From CAZJJZ01 sp964546505 (lineage in GTDB: Bacteria > Patescibacteriota > Gracilibacteria > UBA1369): a stretch of DNA of 64,000 nt. The position numbers were made by a program, and so were the translations under genes. The notes beneath the pieces were generated by a model that was not told the origin of the DNA, searched no databases, and was given only the letters and a program-made list of their open reading frames with translations. This document shows, piece by piece, positions 1 to 9,068 of the stretch (the first letter of the stretch is position 1; each line of letters begins with the position of its first letter). The stretch covers positions 39,667 through 103,666 of the forward strand of contig CAZJJZ010000001.1 in assembly GCA_964546505.1 (NCBI GenBank), given 5' to 3'.

Positions 1-770
1 TCATGATATTCAACACTGGCAGGTGACAAATAGTCGGCGATTTTGGGAGCGGATTGGTTTAGAATTACTGTGTCTTCATTTTTGGAGTCCAAAATTCGTA
101 GAGGATTTTTTTCTAATCGTGCTTTGTCTTCGTCGCTTAAATAGCGTTCTTTACCATAAAAATAGTCACGCAAAGCTTCGGCATATCGGGCTCTAGACTC
201 CAAATTTCCAATATTATTGATTTGCAACTTTAGAGCAGGAGCTAAGCTTAAATCCTGATAAATGCGATATGCTAGCAAAATAGCTTGAGCATCAAGTGCT
301 GGATCAGCTTCACCAATCATCTCAAATCCAAACTGCCAAAACTGTCTGTAGCGTCCAGCTTGTGGTCTTTCATAGCGGAAATGCGGCTCAATGTAATACA
401 ACTCAACCGGTTGGGGTAACTCCCTCATGTTATGTTGCAAGTAGGCTCGCATGATACTGGCAGTACTTTCGGGCTTTAAGGTTAAACTTCTCCCTTTTCT
501 GTCCTCGAAAGTATACATCTCTTTACTGACAATGTCTGAAGTCTCTCCAACAGTGCGTTTGAACACTTCTGTGAATTCAAAAATAGGTGTGGAAATTCTT
601 TTGAATCCAGCTTGACGGCAACGATGTCTAACGATTTTCTTGATATAAGTATGGTAATCATGATCTACAGGCAAAATATCATGTACACCTTTGGGGTTCT
701 GAAACGGCGGTACTCTGCCCTCATCGGCACCTTCCTCGCCAGTCAGCTCTTTTAAATCGTCAGTATTCAT
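1..770 (-). CDS. hisS: Histidyl-tRNA synthetase (C-terminal part beyond window)
   Basis: Charges tRNA-His with histidine in the cytoplasm. The frame reads from ATG at 770 to the window edge without a stop and gives the first 256 residues of a class II synthetase. Motif 2 is clear at about residues 131-136 (FRYERP, followed by GRYRQFWQF). The early segment NPKGVHDILP is the usual HisRS opening. The histidine-specific HisA motif and the anticodon-binding domain would lie outside the window. It is the last visible gene of a leftward group tsaD, flippase, hisS, about 70 nt after the flippase stop. Identity is very secure; only the C-terminus is unseen. Confidence 0.96.
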   Translation of the reverse strand, partial: MNTDDLKELTGEEGADEGRVPPFQNPKGVHDILPVDHDYHTYIKKIVRHRCRQAGFKRISTPIFEFTEVFKRTVGETSDIVSKEMYTFEDRKGRSLTLKPESTASIMRAYLQHNMRELPQPVELYYIEPHFRYERPQAGRYRQFWQFGFEMIGEADPALDAQAILLAYRIYQDLSLAPALKLQINNIGNLESRARYAEALRDYFYGKERYLSDEDKARLEKNPLRILDSKNEDTVILNQSAPKIADYLSPASVEYH

Positions 771-842
771 CAGCAAAATACGTTAAAAAATAGACAGTGC
801 TCACAGCATAATTATTTTTCCAGAAATTGCCAATCGTATTTT

Positions 843-1853
843 CTAAATACCAAAATCTTGATGATAGTCTTTTTTTAACAGTTTCCAACCTTTCTGAGAG
901 CTCCTGACAAATCCAACTATCACCATCAAGAAATCTCTGATCCGCAAAATCAACACAAAGGCTATCGGATTCAAAGGAATGCCACTGACACTAAAGATTG
1001 CCGCCATGCCACTTTCCAGCGCACCAATACCACCTGGCATCGGCATTAGAAAGGCAACATAAGGAATATTGGCGACTAGGAAAGTTTGCACAAAACTCAT
1101 TCTAAAACCCATAAAATAGGCAATCAAAAAATGTTCCAACAGCATCACCAATTGCGTCGCGATGCTAATCAACATAATCGCCAAAAGTGCTCTTGGATGC
1201 TGTTTATAAAACAAGTTCATCTCTTTTTCAAAAGTTTCCAAACCGCTCAATCGATCTCTAAAATATTTCAGTCGGTGTAATTGCAGTAATCTTAACGCGG
1301 AACTAAAAATACTCTTATTTTGAAAAGAAAAATAATAAAACAACACCACTAAGACAGTCATGATGACGGAAAAAACAATCAAAGTGCTTCTAGCTGGTTC
1401 AGCGAATTCTGGATTAAGACAGACCAAAAAGCAGCCAATAGCCAAAAACAGAATAGTTGCGGAAATTTCCAAAGCTTTTTCGATAATTGTTGAAGAGGTA
1501 GCGACCTTTGGTGGTAATCCTTCTTCTTGTATTAGCATGATACGCAATGGTTCACCTCCCAACTGTGCCACCGGCGTGACATAGCTAACCGAATAGCCGG
1601 CTAAACGATCCAAAAAAAAGGCAATTCCAGGTATTTTCTTTTCTTTGAATAAGGCCTTTGCCACCACTTCCCAACGCAGACTGAACAGGTATGAGTTAAA
1701 AATTCCAATAGCCAACACCAGTATAAATTTGATAATCGAAAAATTTCTCAATTCTTGCCAGATGTCTTGAATGTCAGATTGAATAATCTGCAAAGTGAAA
1801 AGCGTCAGACCGAGCAGTAAAAAAAAGATAAAAAAGAGTGATTTTTTCTTCAT
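843..1853 (-). CDS. Flippase-like integral membrane protein (LPG synthase TM / UPF0104 family)
   Basis: A 336-residue polytopic membrane protein with roughly eight hydrophobic segments. It resembles the transmembrane half of lysylphosphatidylglycerol synthase (PF03706-type), a family that flips or moves lipid-linked substrates. Family hallmarks visible are the conserved segment SYVTPVAQLGGEPLR near residue 90 and PMPGGIGALESG near residue 275. The soluble aminoacyl-transferase domain of true MprF is absent, so this is the membrane part alone. It begins 6 nt after the tsaD stop, so the two are probably co-transcribed. The substrate cannot be told from sequence; a glycolipid or polyprenyl-linked sugar is equally possible. 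Confidence 0.82.
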   Translation of the reverse strand: MKKKSLFFIFFLLLGLTLFTLQIIQSDIQDIWQELRNFSIIKFILVLAIGIFNSYLFSLRWEVVAKALFKEKKIPGIAFFLDRLAGYSVSYVTPVAQLGGEPLRIMLIQEEGLPPKVATSSTIIEKALEISATILFLAIGCFLVCLNPEFAEPARSTLIVFSVIMTVLVVLFYYFSFQNKSIFSSALRLLQLHRLKYFRDRLSGLETFEKEMNLFYKQHPRALLAIMLISIATQLVMLLEHFLIAYFMGFRMSFVQTFLVANIPYVAFLMPMPGGIGALESGMAAIFSVSGIPLNPIAFVLILRIRDFLMVIVGFVRSSQKGWKLLKKDYHQDFGI

Positions 1854-1859
1854 GACAAT

Positions 1860-2894
1860 TTAGACAAGAGGATATTGAGGAGATGGATTGATATCGGGAA
1901 ATATTGCAGGCTTGATCTTGCCGGAGTTCCAAAGATAATAAGCCGCTGAGGCTATCATAGCCGCGTTATCTGTGCAGTATTTCAAATTTTGATTGTAGCG
2001 CAATTTAACCGCTTGACCCGCGCTCATCTTTTGCAGTTTGCCTCTCAAGCGTTGATTGGCGGAAACTCCACCTGCCAAATGAACTTCTTTAACTTGATAG
2101 CGCAAGGCTGCCTGCCAAATTTTATGGGCTAAAATATCACTGACACACTCTTCAAAACTGGCACTGATATCGTTGATGAATGTTGTTGTTAATTTGCCAG
2201 ATCGCTGGTATTCGACTTCCACTTCTCTCAAAACTGCAGTCTTCAGACCGGAAAAGCTGAAATTCCAATCATTACTTTTCATCATCGCTCGTGGAAAATC
2301 AAAACGATCAGCATTGCCCTCTAAAGCAGCCCTGGCAATTGCAGGACCACCCGGATAGCCCAGTCCCAGCAATCTGGCAACTTTATCAAAAGCTTCTCCT
2401 GCACTGTCATCAAAGGTTTCGCCGATCACTTCAAAATCAAAATGTCCCCTTAGTAAAACTATCTCATTGTGACCACCGGACACGGTGAGCACTAAAATGG
2501 GGAATTGAACTTCTTCCGTAGGAGATAAATCCAGCGAATTGGAATAAATATGCCCGCTGATATGATTAACGGGAATCAACGGTTTTTGCCAGGCGAAAGC
2601 TAGTGTTTGAGCAGCGGTTACACCCACAACCAGGGAAGAAAGTAGACCTGGACCGGCAGTCACCGCCAAAGCGTCTAAATTTTCCGCCTTCAGTCCAGCT
2701 GTCGACATCGCTTTAGAAATTACTGCAGCCACTTTTAAGGTGTGTTCACGGGCAGCCACTTCCGGCACCACGCCGCCGGTTAGGGCATGCATTTCTGCTT
2801 GAGTGGCAATAATCGAAGCTAAAACTGTACGACCATCTTCGACAATTGCGGCGGCGGTTTCATCACAGGATGTTTCAATCGCTAAAATTTTCAT
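1860..2894 (-). CDS. tsaD: tRNA N6-adenosine threonylcarbamoyltransferase TsaD
   Basis: Transfers the threonylcarbamoyl group to A37 of ANN-decoding tRNAs (t6A). It works with TsaB/TsaE and uses TsaC-made threonylcarbamoyl-AMP. I place the start at the ATG at 2894, so the protein opens MKILAIETSCDETAAA as the family does. The longer frame from 2942 would need a TTG and adds 16 unconserved residues. The metal-binding pair H111 and H115 (NHISGHIYS) and the C-terminal GGVSANQRLR are present. The length of 344 residues is normal. It is divergent from the CCA-adding enzyme across a 74-bp region, which puts two tRNA-maturation genes back to back. Confidence 0.96.
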   Translation of the reverse strand: MKILAIETSCDETAAAIVEDGRTVLASIIATQAEMHALTGGVVPEVAAREHTLKVAAVISKAMSTAGLKAENLDALAVTAGPGLLSSLVVGVTAAQTLAFAWQKPLIPVNHISGHIYSNSLDLSPTEEVQFPILVLTVSGGHNEIVLLRGHFDFEVIGETFDDSAGEAFDKVARLLGLGYPGGPAIARAALEGNADRFDFPRAMMKSNDWNFSFSGLKTAVLREVEVEYQRSGKLTTTFINDISASFEECVSDILAHKIWQAALRYQVKEVHLAGGVSANQRLRGKLQKMSAGQAVKLRYNQNLKYCTDNAAMIASAAYYLWNSGKIKPAIFPDINPSPQYPLV

Positions 2895-2915
2895 GCTCAA
2901 ATTGATTTCTAGGCT

Positions 2916-2943
2916 TTTGATGCTGCGCCGGGCATGATACAAT
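2916..2943 (+). promoter_or_regulatory. Probable sigma-70 type promoter of the CCA-adding enzyme gene
   Basis: TTTGAT at 2916-2921 and TACAAT at 2938-2943 are separated by 16 nt. A start site near 2950 would leave a 19-nt leader with no Shine-Dalgarno before the ATG at 2969. The site overlaps the 5' side of tsaD, which is transcribed the other way. Confidence 0.5.
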
Positions 2944-2968
2944 ATTTGATAGTTAAAAACAAACTAGC

Positions 2969-4291
2969 ATGAAAATTTCTGCTATCTCGATCATTCAGAC
3001 TTTGCGCTCAGCCGGATATCAGGCTTATTTTGCTGGTGGATGCGTGCGAGATCTGCTGCTGGGTAAAGCACCTCAGGATTATGATATTGTGACATCAGCC
3101 AAACCTGACGAAATTGAGCGTATATTCGCCAATACCAAACCTGTTGGCAAGGCATTCGGAGTGATCTTGGTCAAACATCAAGGGCATTTATTTGAAATTG
3201 CCTCTTTTCGATCTGATGCTGGGTATAGTGATGGACGCAGGCCTGATGCTATTGTTTTTTCCGACGCGGCGTCCGATGCTTTACGTCGAGACTTCACCAT
3301 CAATGGTTTATTTTATGATCCTCTGGCAGAAGTCGTTTTGGATTATGTGGAGGGGCAAAAGGACCTGGCCTATCGTCTTATCAGATTTATCGGCAACCCC
3401 AGTCATCGTGTTCGAGAAGATCATTTACGCCTCTTACGTGCGGTGCGCTTCAGAAACCTCTTAGATTTTCAATATCACCCTGAAACTTATCAAGCTCTCA
3501 AGCAACTTGGCCCTGAACTGGCGCATCGCGTCTCAGCTGAACGTCTTGCTGCAGAATTAAACAAAATGATTAGTGACCCCACCAATCCTGGTAGCTCTTT
3601 CAGAGATTTGAGTGATTTAGGTATTCTACCCAATATTTTGCCTGAACTGGAGCAGCTCAAAGGCTGCCCACAGCCAGCAATGTACCATCAGGAAGGTGAT
3701 GTTTGGACTCATACCATCGCTGCACTAAATGCTTTGCCGGCAGAGGCGGATCTGGTTGTCCGCTGGGCTACTTTGCTTCATGACATCGGTAAGCCGGATA
3801 CAATTTCTTTTCAGGAACGAATCAGATTTGACTCGCACGCCAGTATTTCGGCGCAAAAAGCTCAGAAAATTCTAAGCAGATTAAATTTTCCCAGCAAATT
3901 GATTAGCGCAATTTGCTGGTGTATAAGTCATCATATGATGATGGTACAATTATTGGAGATGAGCCCGGGTCGACGTCTGCAATGGTTTCTTCATGAGAAT
4001 TTTCCCCAGCTTCTGGCGGTTATGCATGCCGATGCCTCTGGCACCACGCCCAGCGACCTTTCACTTTTTCAGAAAATTAAGGATCAATATCGATTGGAGA
4101 CTTCCAAGATCAAGCGACTACCCAAGTCTTTACTCAATGGCCACCAAATAATGGAATTGACCAATTTGCCAGCCAGTCCCAAACTAACAGAAATCAAAAA
4201 TCAACTCTTGGAATTGCAATTAGAGGGAAAAATAAACACTATTTCCGAAGCCAAAACATGGCTGCAAAATAATTTCCCCAAGGCTACCTGA
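2969..4291 (+). CDS. cca: CCA tRNA nucleotidyltransferase with HD domain
   Basis: A class II nucleotidyltransferase that adds or repairs the 3' CCA of tRNAs (poly(A) polymerase superfamily). The head domain has AGGCVRDLLLG at residues 22-32 and the catalytic DYD at 37-39, followed by the RRDFTINGL signature. A C-terminal HD domain is visible (LLHDIGKP, then SHH), giving 440 residues in the order head, neck, HD. Both tRNAs in this window encode CCA, so repair rather than de novo synthesis is the likely role for those. The possibility that it is a poly(A) polymerase cannot be excluded by reading alone. It converges with the RlmD-like gene with a 24-bp gap and no obvious terminator. Confidence 0.92.
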   Translation: MKISAISIIQTLRSAGYQAYFAGGCVRDLLLGKAPQDYDIVTSAKPDEIERIFANTKPVGKAFGVILVKHQGHLFEIASFRSDAGYSDGRRPDAIVFSDAASDALRRDFTINGLFYDPLAEVVLDYVEGQKDLAYRLIRFIGNPSHRVREDHLRLLRAVRFRNLLDFQYHPETYQALKQLGPELAHRVSAERLAAELNKMISDPTNPGSSFRDLSDLGILPNILPELEQLKGCPQPAMYHQEGDVWTHTIAALNALPAEADLVVRWATLLHDIGKPDTISFQERIRFDSHASISAQKAQKILSRLNFPSKLISAICWCISHHMMMVQLLEMSPGRRLQWFLHENFPQLLAVMHADASGTTPSDLSLFQKIKDQYRLETSKIKRLPKSLLNGHQIMELTNLPASPKLTEIKNQLLELQLEGKINTISEAKTWLQNNFPKAT

Positions 4292-4315
4292 AGTTGTTGT
4301 TGACCAAGACTTCCT

Positions 4316-5764
4316 CTATCTTTCTAACAAAGCAACTGTCTCCAAGTGATAAGTCTGTGGAAATTGGTCTACAGGCTGAATTAGTTTTAATTTCCAGCCT
4401 CCTTCTATCAATAAACTCAAATCACGAGCTTGAGTAGCGGGATTGCAGGAAACGTAAATCATCTTTTTGGCAGGGGATTGATTAATAGTCTGAATGGTAA
4501 GCGGAAGCAGTCCAGCCCTCGGTGGGTCTACCACAATCAACTCCACGCGATCATGCAGCTCCGGCAACAGTTTATGTACATCACCCTCTCGAAATGCAAT
4601 ATTACTGACTTNNNNNNNNNNNNNNNGGGCGTTTTGTTTGGCCATTGCCACTGCCTGGGCATTCAACTCCAAACCTACCACATTATCCGCTTGACCAGCC
4701 AAGGCAATTCCTATTGTCCCGGTTCCACAAAACAAGTCCCAGACTTGTCCATTTACAGGTCCAGCCAAGTCTCTAATTAATTGATAAAAATACTCCGCTT
4801 GTTTGGTATTTGGTTGCAAAAAAGTTTCAGGTCCTACTCTGAACTTCAACACTTTGCCATCGGGAAAATGGTATTTTTCTTCAAAATACTCTCTACCTGC
4901 CAGTACCTCCAACTGTTTAGTTTTTGGTATACCCTTCTGATTAGTCACATTGGTGACCAAACTAGCGGTTAAATTCTCCAGTTGATCCGCTTGCTGAAGC
5001 GCATCGTGGACGGTTTCCTGCCAGGACTGCTGCATTGCTGGGTTCCACTGCCAATTCTCAGTCATCAAATTAATTAAAATTTCCTTGGTGTTTTCAGCCT
5101 GACGAATTACCAGGTTTTGCCATTGTATAGACGGGTCCTGTCTTTCCACCCAACTACGAGTGACCGACAGCAATTGAGCTACCCAAGGTTTGAAAATCGC
5201 ACAACTTTCAATTTCACAAATGTCATAAAAACGTCCGCGCTTATGCAATCCTAACCGCCACCTTTGCTCTTCGCGTTGCTTGAAAAAACTAAACTCCATC
5301 TTGTTGCGGTAATACCAAGGATTTTCCGCGCCTTTGATCGGCTTCACTACTTCAGCCAATAGGGTTTGTGGAAAACCACCAATACGTTGTAATGAGTCCA
5401 GGATTATCTCTTCTTTAACTTGTAATTGCTGCTGATAATCCAAAAACTGCCATACACAGCCCCCACAGTTTTTGGCTTCATCAACTGCAAAATAAACAGT
5501 ACCATCATTTTTCGTGTTAAGTCCAAAATGTGGGCACTTGGGCTTAATTCTCACTTTTCCATACTCCAAAAAGCGCGTAACTTTACCTTCCAGATAGTTA
5601 CGTTTAATCCTGGTTAAAAGCACTTCCACCAAGTCTCCAGGTGCGGCGCCTTCCGTGAATACCACCAACTCGCCGTCTTCACTGCGCCATTTACCGATTG
5701 CTACGCCCTCAAAAGCCAGTTTTTCAATCCTTACCTGAATCAGATTGCCTTTACTCAGTTTCAT
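4316..5764 (-). CDS. TrmA/RlmD-family RNA (uracil-5-)-methyltransferase
   Basis: SAM-dependent m5U methyltransferase acting on 23S rRNA or tRNA. The N-terminal ~60 residues look like a TRAM RNA-binding domain. Cysteines for an Fe-S cluster follow (KPKCPHFG, NCGGC, and a later IESCAIF). The SAM site is VWDLFCGTGTIG and the catalytic Cys is in VSCNPATQARDL. The Fe-S cysteines favour an RlmD/RlmCD-type rRNA enzyme over TrmA. A 15-nt N run at 4612-4626 hides five residues in the Rossmann domain but keeps frame. Its ATG overlaps the yajQ stop by one base (TGATG), which implies translational coupling. Confidence 0.9.
   Translation of the reverse strand: MKLSKGNLIQVRIEKLAFEGVAIGKWRSEDGELVVFTEGAAPGDLVEVLLTRIKRNYLEGKVTRFLEYGKVRIKPKCPHFGLNTKNDGTVYFAVDEAKNCGGCVWQFLDYQQQLQVKEEIILDSLQRIGGFPQTLLAEVVKPIKGAENPWYYRNKMEFSFFKQREEQRWRLGLHKRGRFYDICEIESCAIFKPWVAQLLSVTRSWVERQDPSIQWQNLVIRQAENTKEILINLMTENWQWNPAMQQSWQETVHDALQQADQLENLTASLVTNVTNQKGIPKTKQLEVLAGREYFEEKYHFPDGKVLKFRVGPETFLQPNTKQAEYFYQLIRDLAGPVNGQVWDLFCGTGTIGIALAGQADNVVGLELNAQAVAMAKQNAXXXXXXVSNIAFREGDVHKLLPELHDRVELIVVDPPRAGLLPLTIQTINQSPAKKMIYVSCNPATQARDLSLLIEGGWKLKLIQPVDQFPQTYHLETVALLER
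4612..4626. other. Assembly gap (15 N) inside the methyltransferase gene
   Basis: Fifteen undetermined bases. The length is a multiple of three and the reading frame is intact on both sides, so the gap size is probably right. Confidence 0.97.
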
Positions 5765-6264
5765 CAGCGGAAATTCTGAAAACTCACAGGCAAACCAATT
5801 TTAGCTTCCTGTTGCTGTAAATACTTCATAATTGCTTGCAATTCATCCTTGTCTTTGGAGGCTACGCGTACCGCATTGCTATTAATACTTGGTTTCGCTT
5901 TGAAATTATCTCTTATCAACTGAGTAACTATTTTACATTTATCACTGCTCAACTCCTTCACTAATTTGACCACTATTTTGACATTTTCCCCACCCATTTT
6001 TTCTGGGTCCTGCTGATCGAGAATTTTGGGAGATTGTTTTCGATTAATGACTTTTTGCAATAAAATATCGTAAATTGCTTTGGCTTTCGATTCGCCTGCC
6101 GCTACAATTTCTACCAGATTATCCTTCTCCTTTAAGGTTATCTCATAAAAGATTCCTTTGAAGTCAAAGCGATTAGCCAGTTCTCTATTTACCTGATCCA
6201 CCGCATTACGGATTTCCTGTAAATCAAACTGGGAAACTACATCAAATGAAAATTCAGAAGCCAT
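5764..6264 (-). CDS. yajQ: YajQ-family nucleotide-binding protein
   Basis: A small cytoplasmic protein of 166 residues with two ferredoxin-like folds. Some family members bind cyclic di-GMP or RNA; the role here is unknown. The start is taken at the ATG at 6264, giving the family opening MASEFSFDVVSQFDLQE. The longer frame upstream lacks similarity and would run into the rlmH start region. Conserved segments NRFDFKG and ASKDKDELQ are present. It is divergent from rlmH with only about 33 bp between the starts, so the two share a short bidirectional promoter region, and it is overlapped at its stop by the downstream methyltransferase. Confidence 0.92.
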   Translation of the reverse strand: MASEFSFDVVSQFDLQEIRNAVDQVNRELANRFDFKGIFYEITLKEKDNLVEIVAAGESKAKAIYDILLQKVINRKQSPKILDQQDPEKMGGENVKIVVKLVKELSSDKCKIVTQLIRDNFKAKPSINSNAVRVASKDKDELQAIMKYLQQQEAKIGLPVSFQNFR

Positions 6265-6297
6265 ATTAAAATTTTTTAAAGCAAGCCACAGTTTAAC

Positions 6298-6759
6298 ATG
6301 CACATCCGTGTAATACAAATCGGGAAAACCAAGCATCAGTATTTGATTGACGGTATAGAGGAATATCAAAAACGCTTAACAGGTCAACTTAAGTTGGACA
6401 TCATCACTTTAAAATCTTCAATCAAGAGCGACCCTTTGCAAGCCCAAAAAGAAGAAGGAGTTGAGCTGTTAAAACAGCTTTCCAACGATTTTTTTCCTGT
6501 GCTCTTGGACCAGCAAGGTAAAAATTTCTCTTCACTGGAATTTGCCAGTTGGTTGCGTGAAAAACAAGATTTTGGCGGTGGCAAAGTGGCTTTTTTCATA
6601 GGCGGAGCCTATGGGGTCCTACCAGAGCTAAAAGCCAAATTTCCTCTTCACCTGTCTTTTTCCGATTTTACCTTCACTCATGAAATGATCAGGCTATTAC
6701 TGGCAGAGCAGTTATATCGGGCCTGGACAATCATTAAACATAAACCCTATCACAACTAA
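6298..6759 (+). CDS. rlmH: 23S rRNA (pseudouridine1915-N3)-methyltransferase RlmH
   Basis: SPOUT-class methyltransferase that methylates pseudouridine 1915 in helix 69 of 23S rRNA, on the assembled 70S ribosome. It is 153 residues long, the usual RlmH size. The knotted C-terminal signature is clear: FFIGGAYG, SFSDFTFTHEMIR, LLAEQLYRAW, and the terminal KPYHN. It is followed 2 nt later by a CapA-like gene and probably co-transcribed with it, though no functional link is evident. Confidence 0.96.
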   Translation: MHIRVIQIGKTKHQYLIDGIEEYQKRLTGQLKLDIITLKSSIKSDPLQAQKEEGVELLKQLSNDFFPVLLDQQGKNFSSLEFASWLREKQDFGGGKVAFFIGGAYGVLPELKAKFPLHLSFSDFTFTHEMIRLLLAEQLYRAWTIIKHKPYHN

Positions 6760-6761
6760 TC

Positions 6762-8405
6762 ATGTCATTAATCATCCGCCTAATCGGCCTGAGCATTTTG
6801 ATTATCGTCGCTTATTTCAGCCTCAATGGACCGGCTGCCTCACATTTAACGACTATGGTTTATCAATACCTTAATCCCAATAGTGCCAACTCCACCCTCC
6901 CACCTTTGAAAGATGATCAAATCAAACCCACAGTTGCTTACTCCACTAGTAGAACTGTCAATGTAGCACTGGTATTTTTGCAAGAGGAGGCGAGTTTGCC
7001 GGAGGCATTAATTTCTCTCTGGCGTAATCTACAAGCTAATCAAAGTTATCGACAAATTGTTTATCTGGTGGATCAACAAGTCACGCCTTCCTGGCAAGAC
7101 CAGTTCTTGATGGACTCCAAGCAATACTTTGCAGTAAACACCGAAAGAATTTTTCTTAATTCAGACGAGAATGTTGCTGATTTGCAAACCAGACTTCAGC
7201 AATTTGCCGACACTGAAACCCTGTTTGTCCTGATCACAAAAGTCATTCGCTCCACTGATCCGCAATTGGTGGAACTCGAAAACAGCCATTTTAAAAATTT
7301 TATCAACAATTTGGATTTGGATAATCTGGCAAGTATTCGTGCGACTAGTCCAACCGGTTTAAGGGCTTTACTTGGCTGGATGAACGAGCACCAAATAGAA
7401 AGACCGCTAAAAGGACTGGATGATCCCGAACGCCACTATCAAATTCGCTACTTTGGACAAGGCATTAAAGAATTCAATCAACGGGCAATTATCACTTTCA
7501 CCGGCGACATCATGTTGGATCGTCTGGTGCGAACCAGAATGAATCAAAACGGGCTGGAATATCCTTTTCAGAAGCTGGACCCGGCCATTTATTTGGCCAA
7601 TGATCTCTCCGTGGCGAATCTGGAGGGTCCTATTGCGGAAAAACGTCTCAAAACGACTAAATCCATTGCCTTTCAATTTTTGCCCGATGTAGTACCGATA
7701 TTGCAAAAATATGGCTATGATCTATTGAGTCTTGCCAATAATCATGCTCTGGATATGGGGAAAGCCAATCTGGATTTTTCCTTTGAACAATTACAAAAGG
7801 CAGGAATTCAACCCTTTGGCGTACCAATGGGTCTGGAGGAGCGTAGCGTTGCCAAAACAGTGGTTAATGGCTTAAAAATAGCTTTCCTTGGCCTTAATGA
7901 TGTTGATTTTAAATTCAAAAGAGATGCGGTTTACCAGAAAGTGGCAGAGCTAACGCAGGAAGGTTATCGGGTGATACCCTTTGTGCATTGGGGGGTTGAA
8001 TACAAACATTATCCTGAAAAGTATCAACAAGACATAGCACATGCCCTTTTGGACGCAGGCGCGATTGCTTTGGTTGGTCATCACCCGCACGTAGTACAAG
8101 CCATCGAAATCTACAAACAAAAGCCAATTTTTTATTCACTGGGTAATGCCGTATTTGACCAAGATTTTTCCGTACCCACTCAGGAAGGCTTGATTATCAG
8201 TATGCAAATCTCTCCTGAGAACCTCGAAGTATATTTCTGGCCAATCGACATCACCAAAAGTCAAATGATCCTTAAAGACTCCACGGCCAAGTCGGAATTT
8301 TTGGCTAAATTAGCCGATTGGAGTAAGTTTGGAGAGTCAGAAAAATTGATGATTTCGACAGGAAAAATGACTTTGGAAATTGCAAATCCGGGAAACTCTT
8401 TATAG
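6762..8405 (+). CDS. CapA/PGA_cap-family metallophosphatase-like secreted protein
   Basis: A 547-residue protein with an N-terminal hydrophobic anchor (residues ~5-22), an uncharacterised linker domain, then a CapA-type domain from about residue 245. Family motifs are ITFTGDIMLDR, LSLANNHALDMG, HWGVEYKHYP and LVGHHPHVVQ. In Bacillus, CapA takes part in poly-gamma-glutamate capsule export, but the domain is widespread and its chemistry is not settled. No capB/capC partners are present nearby, so capsule synthesis should not be assumed. It probably acts outside the membrane. The downstream lipoprotein gene starts 28 nt later and may share the transcript. Confidence 0.87.
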   Translation: MSLIIRLIGLSILIIVAYFSLNGPAASHLTTMVYQYLNPNSANSTLPPLKDDQIKPTVAYSTSRTVNVALVFLQEEASLPEALISLWRNLQANQSYRQIVYLVDQQVTPSWQDQFLMDSKQYFAVNTERIFLNSDENVADLQTRLQQFADTETLFVLITKVIRSTDPQLVELENSHFKNFINNLDLDNLASIRATSPTGLRALLGWMNEHQIERPLKGLDDPERHYQIRYFGQGIKEFNQRAIITFTGDIMLDRLVRTRMNQNGLEYPFQKLDPAIYLANDLSVANLEGPIAEKRLKTTKSIAFQFLPDVVPILQKYGYDLLSLANNHALDMGKANLDFSFEQLQKAGIQPFGVPMGLEERSVAKTVVNGLKIAFLGLNDVDFKFKRDAVYQKVAELTQEGYRVIPFVHWGVEYKHYPEKYQQDIAHALLDAGAIALVGHHPHVVQAIEIYKQKPIFYSLGNAVFDQDFSVPTQEGLIISMQISPENLEVYFWPIDITKSQMILKDSTAKSEFLAKLADWSKFGESEKLMISTGKMTLEIANPGNSL

Positions 8406-8432
8406 ACTTTCTAAAAGATAACTCTTTGCATT

Positions 8433-8981
8433 ATGTTGAAAACTAAACCGGTTGTAATTACGCTTTTTTTTGGTACCTTGTTTCTTCTCTCAGCTTGTCA
8501 GCCGGACAATACTCTTCCTCCGGAAAAACCTTTAAATTCCACCAGCCAGAATACCCGCAGAGTGCCTCCCAAAAGAACCACTGACATTGTCCCAACCTTG
8601 ACGGTCAAACAGGGTGAAAATTCCAGCGAATTCAAGCTGCGAAGCCAGACTGCAAGATATTTAAATGATCAAAAAAGTGCCATGGAAATCACCTTGGCGG
8701 ATACTTTTGCCATCAACTGTCAGAATCTTCAAATTGAACCGGCGGCCGACGATCAAATTTTCCGTTTTAAGATCAGTTCAACTGACGGTCAAGCATTGAA
8801 AGAAGGGGCAAAATTAGGGGCTGGTTTAACCGTTGAAGGAGAAATTAATCAGCAACAGTTATCTGCCATTTCCGAATTTACTATCACCACGCTCAATGAC
8901 GCGGTGATTCGTGGCGGGTTAAATACAGAAGATAAGGAAAAAAATTACCAGGGTGATTACTTTGCCGCTATTTGTCGATAA
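8433..8981 (+). CDS. Predicted lipoprotein of unknown function
   Basis: A 182-residue protein with a lipoprotein signal peptide: a Lys-containing start, a hydrophobic stretch, and a lipobox LLSAC with Cys at residue 21. The mature part is hydrophilic and low in complexity at first (Pro/Thr/Asn), then predicts a beta-rich domain. I do not recognise a family. Two Cys in the mature domain (FAINCQN and near the C-terminus AAICR) could form a disulfide. It lies just downstream of the CapA-like gene and may act with it at the cell surface. Confidence 0.72.
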   Translation: MLKTKPVVITLFFGTLFLLSACQPDNTLPPEKPLNSTSQNTRRVPPKRTTDIVPTLTVKQGENSSEFKLRSQTARYLNDQKSAMEITLADTFAINCQNLQIEPAADDQIFRFKISSTDGQALKEGAKLGAGLTVEGEINQQQLSAISEFTITTLNDAVIRGGLNTEDKEKNYQGDYFAAICR

Positions 8982-9034
8982 GTAAGCAGAACAGATTGAA
9001 TTGCTGCGATCATCTTTTTTACTGATTCAAAATA

Positions 9035-9043
9035 TGGTAAAAT
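9035..9043 (+). promoter_or_regulatory. Extended -10 promoter of the beta-CASP nuclease gene
   Basis: TGG immediately before TAAAAT (9038-9043) makes an extended -10 element. The -35 region is poor (T-rich). The start near 9050 would leave a 19-nt A-rich leader without a Shine-Dalgarno before ATG 9069. Confidence 0.45.
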
Positions 9044-9068
9044 AGACAGACAAAGTAAACAAAAACTA

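Noticed and set aside
1860..2942. Longer TsaD starting at 2942.
   Set aside because: It would need a TTG start and adds residues not found in the family; ATG 2894 gives the canonical opening.
6762..8405. Capsule (poly-gamma-glutamate) locus based on the CapA-like gene.
   Set aside because: No capB, capC or capD partner lies nearby.
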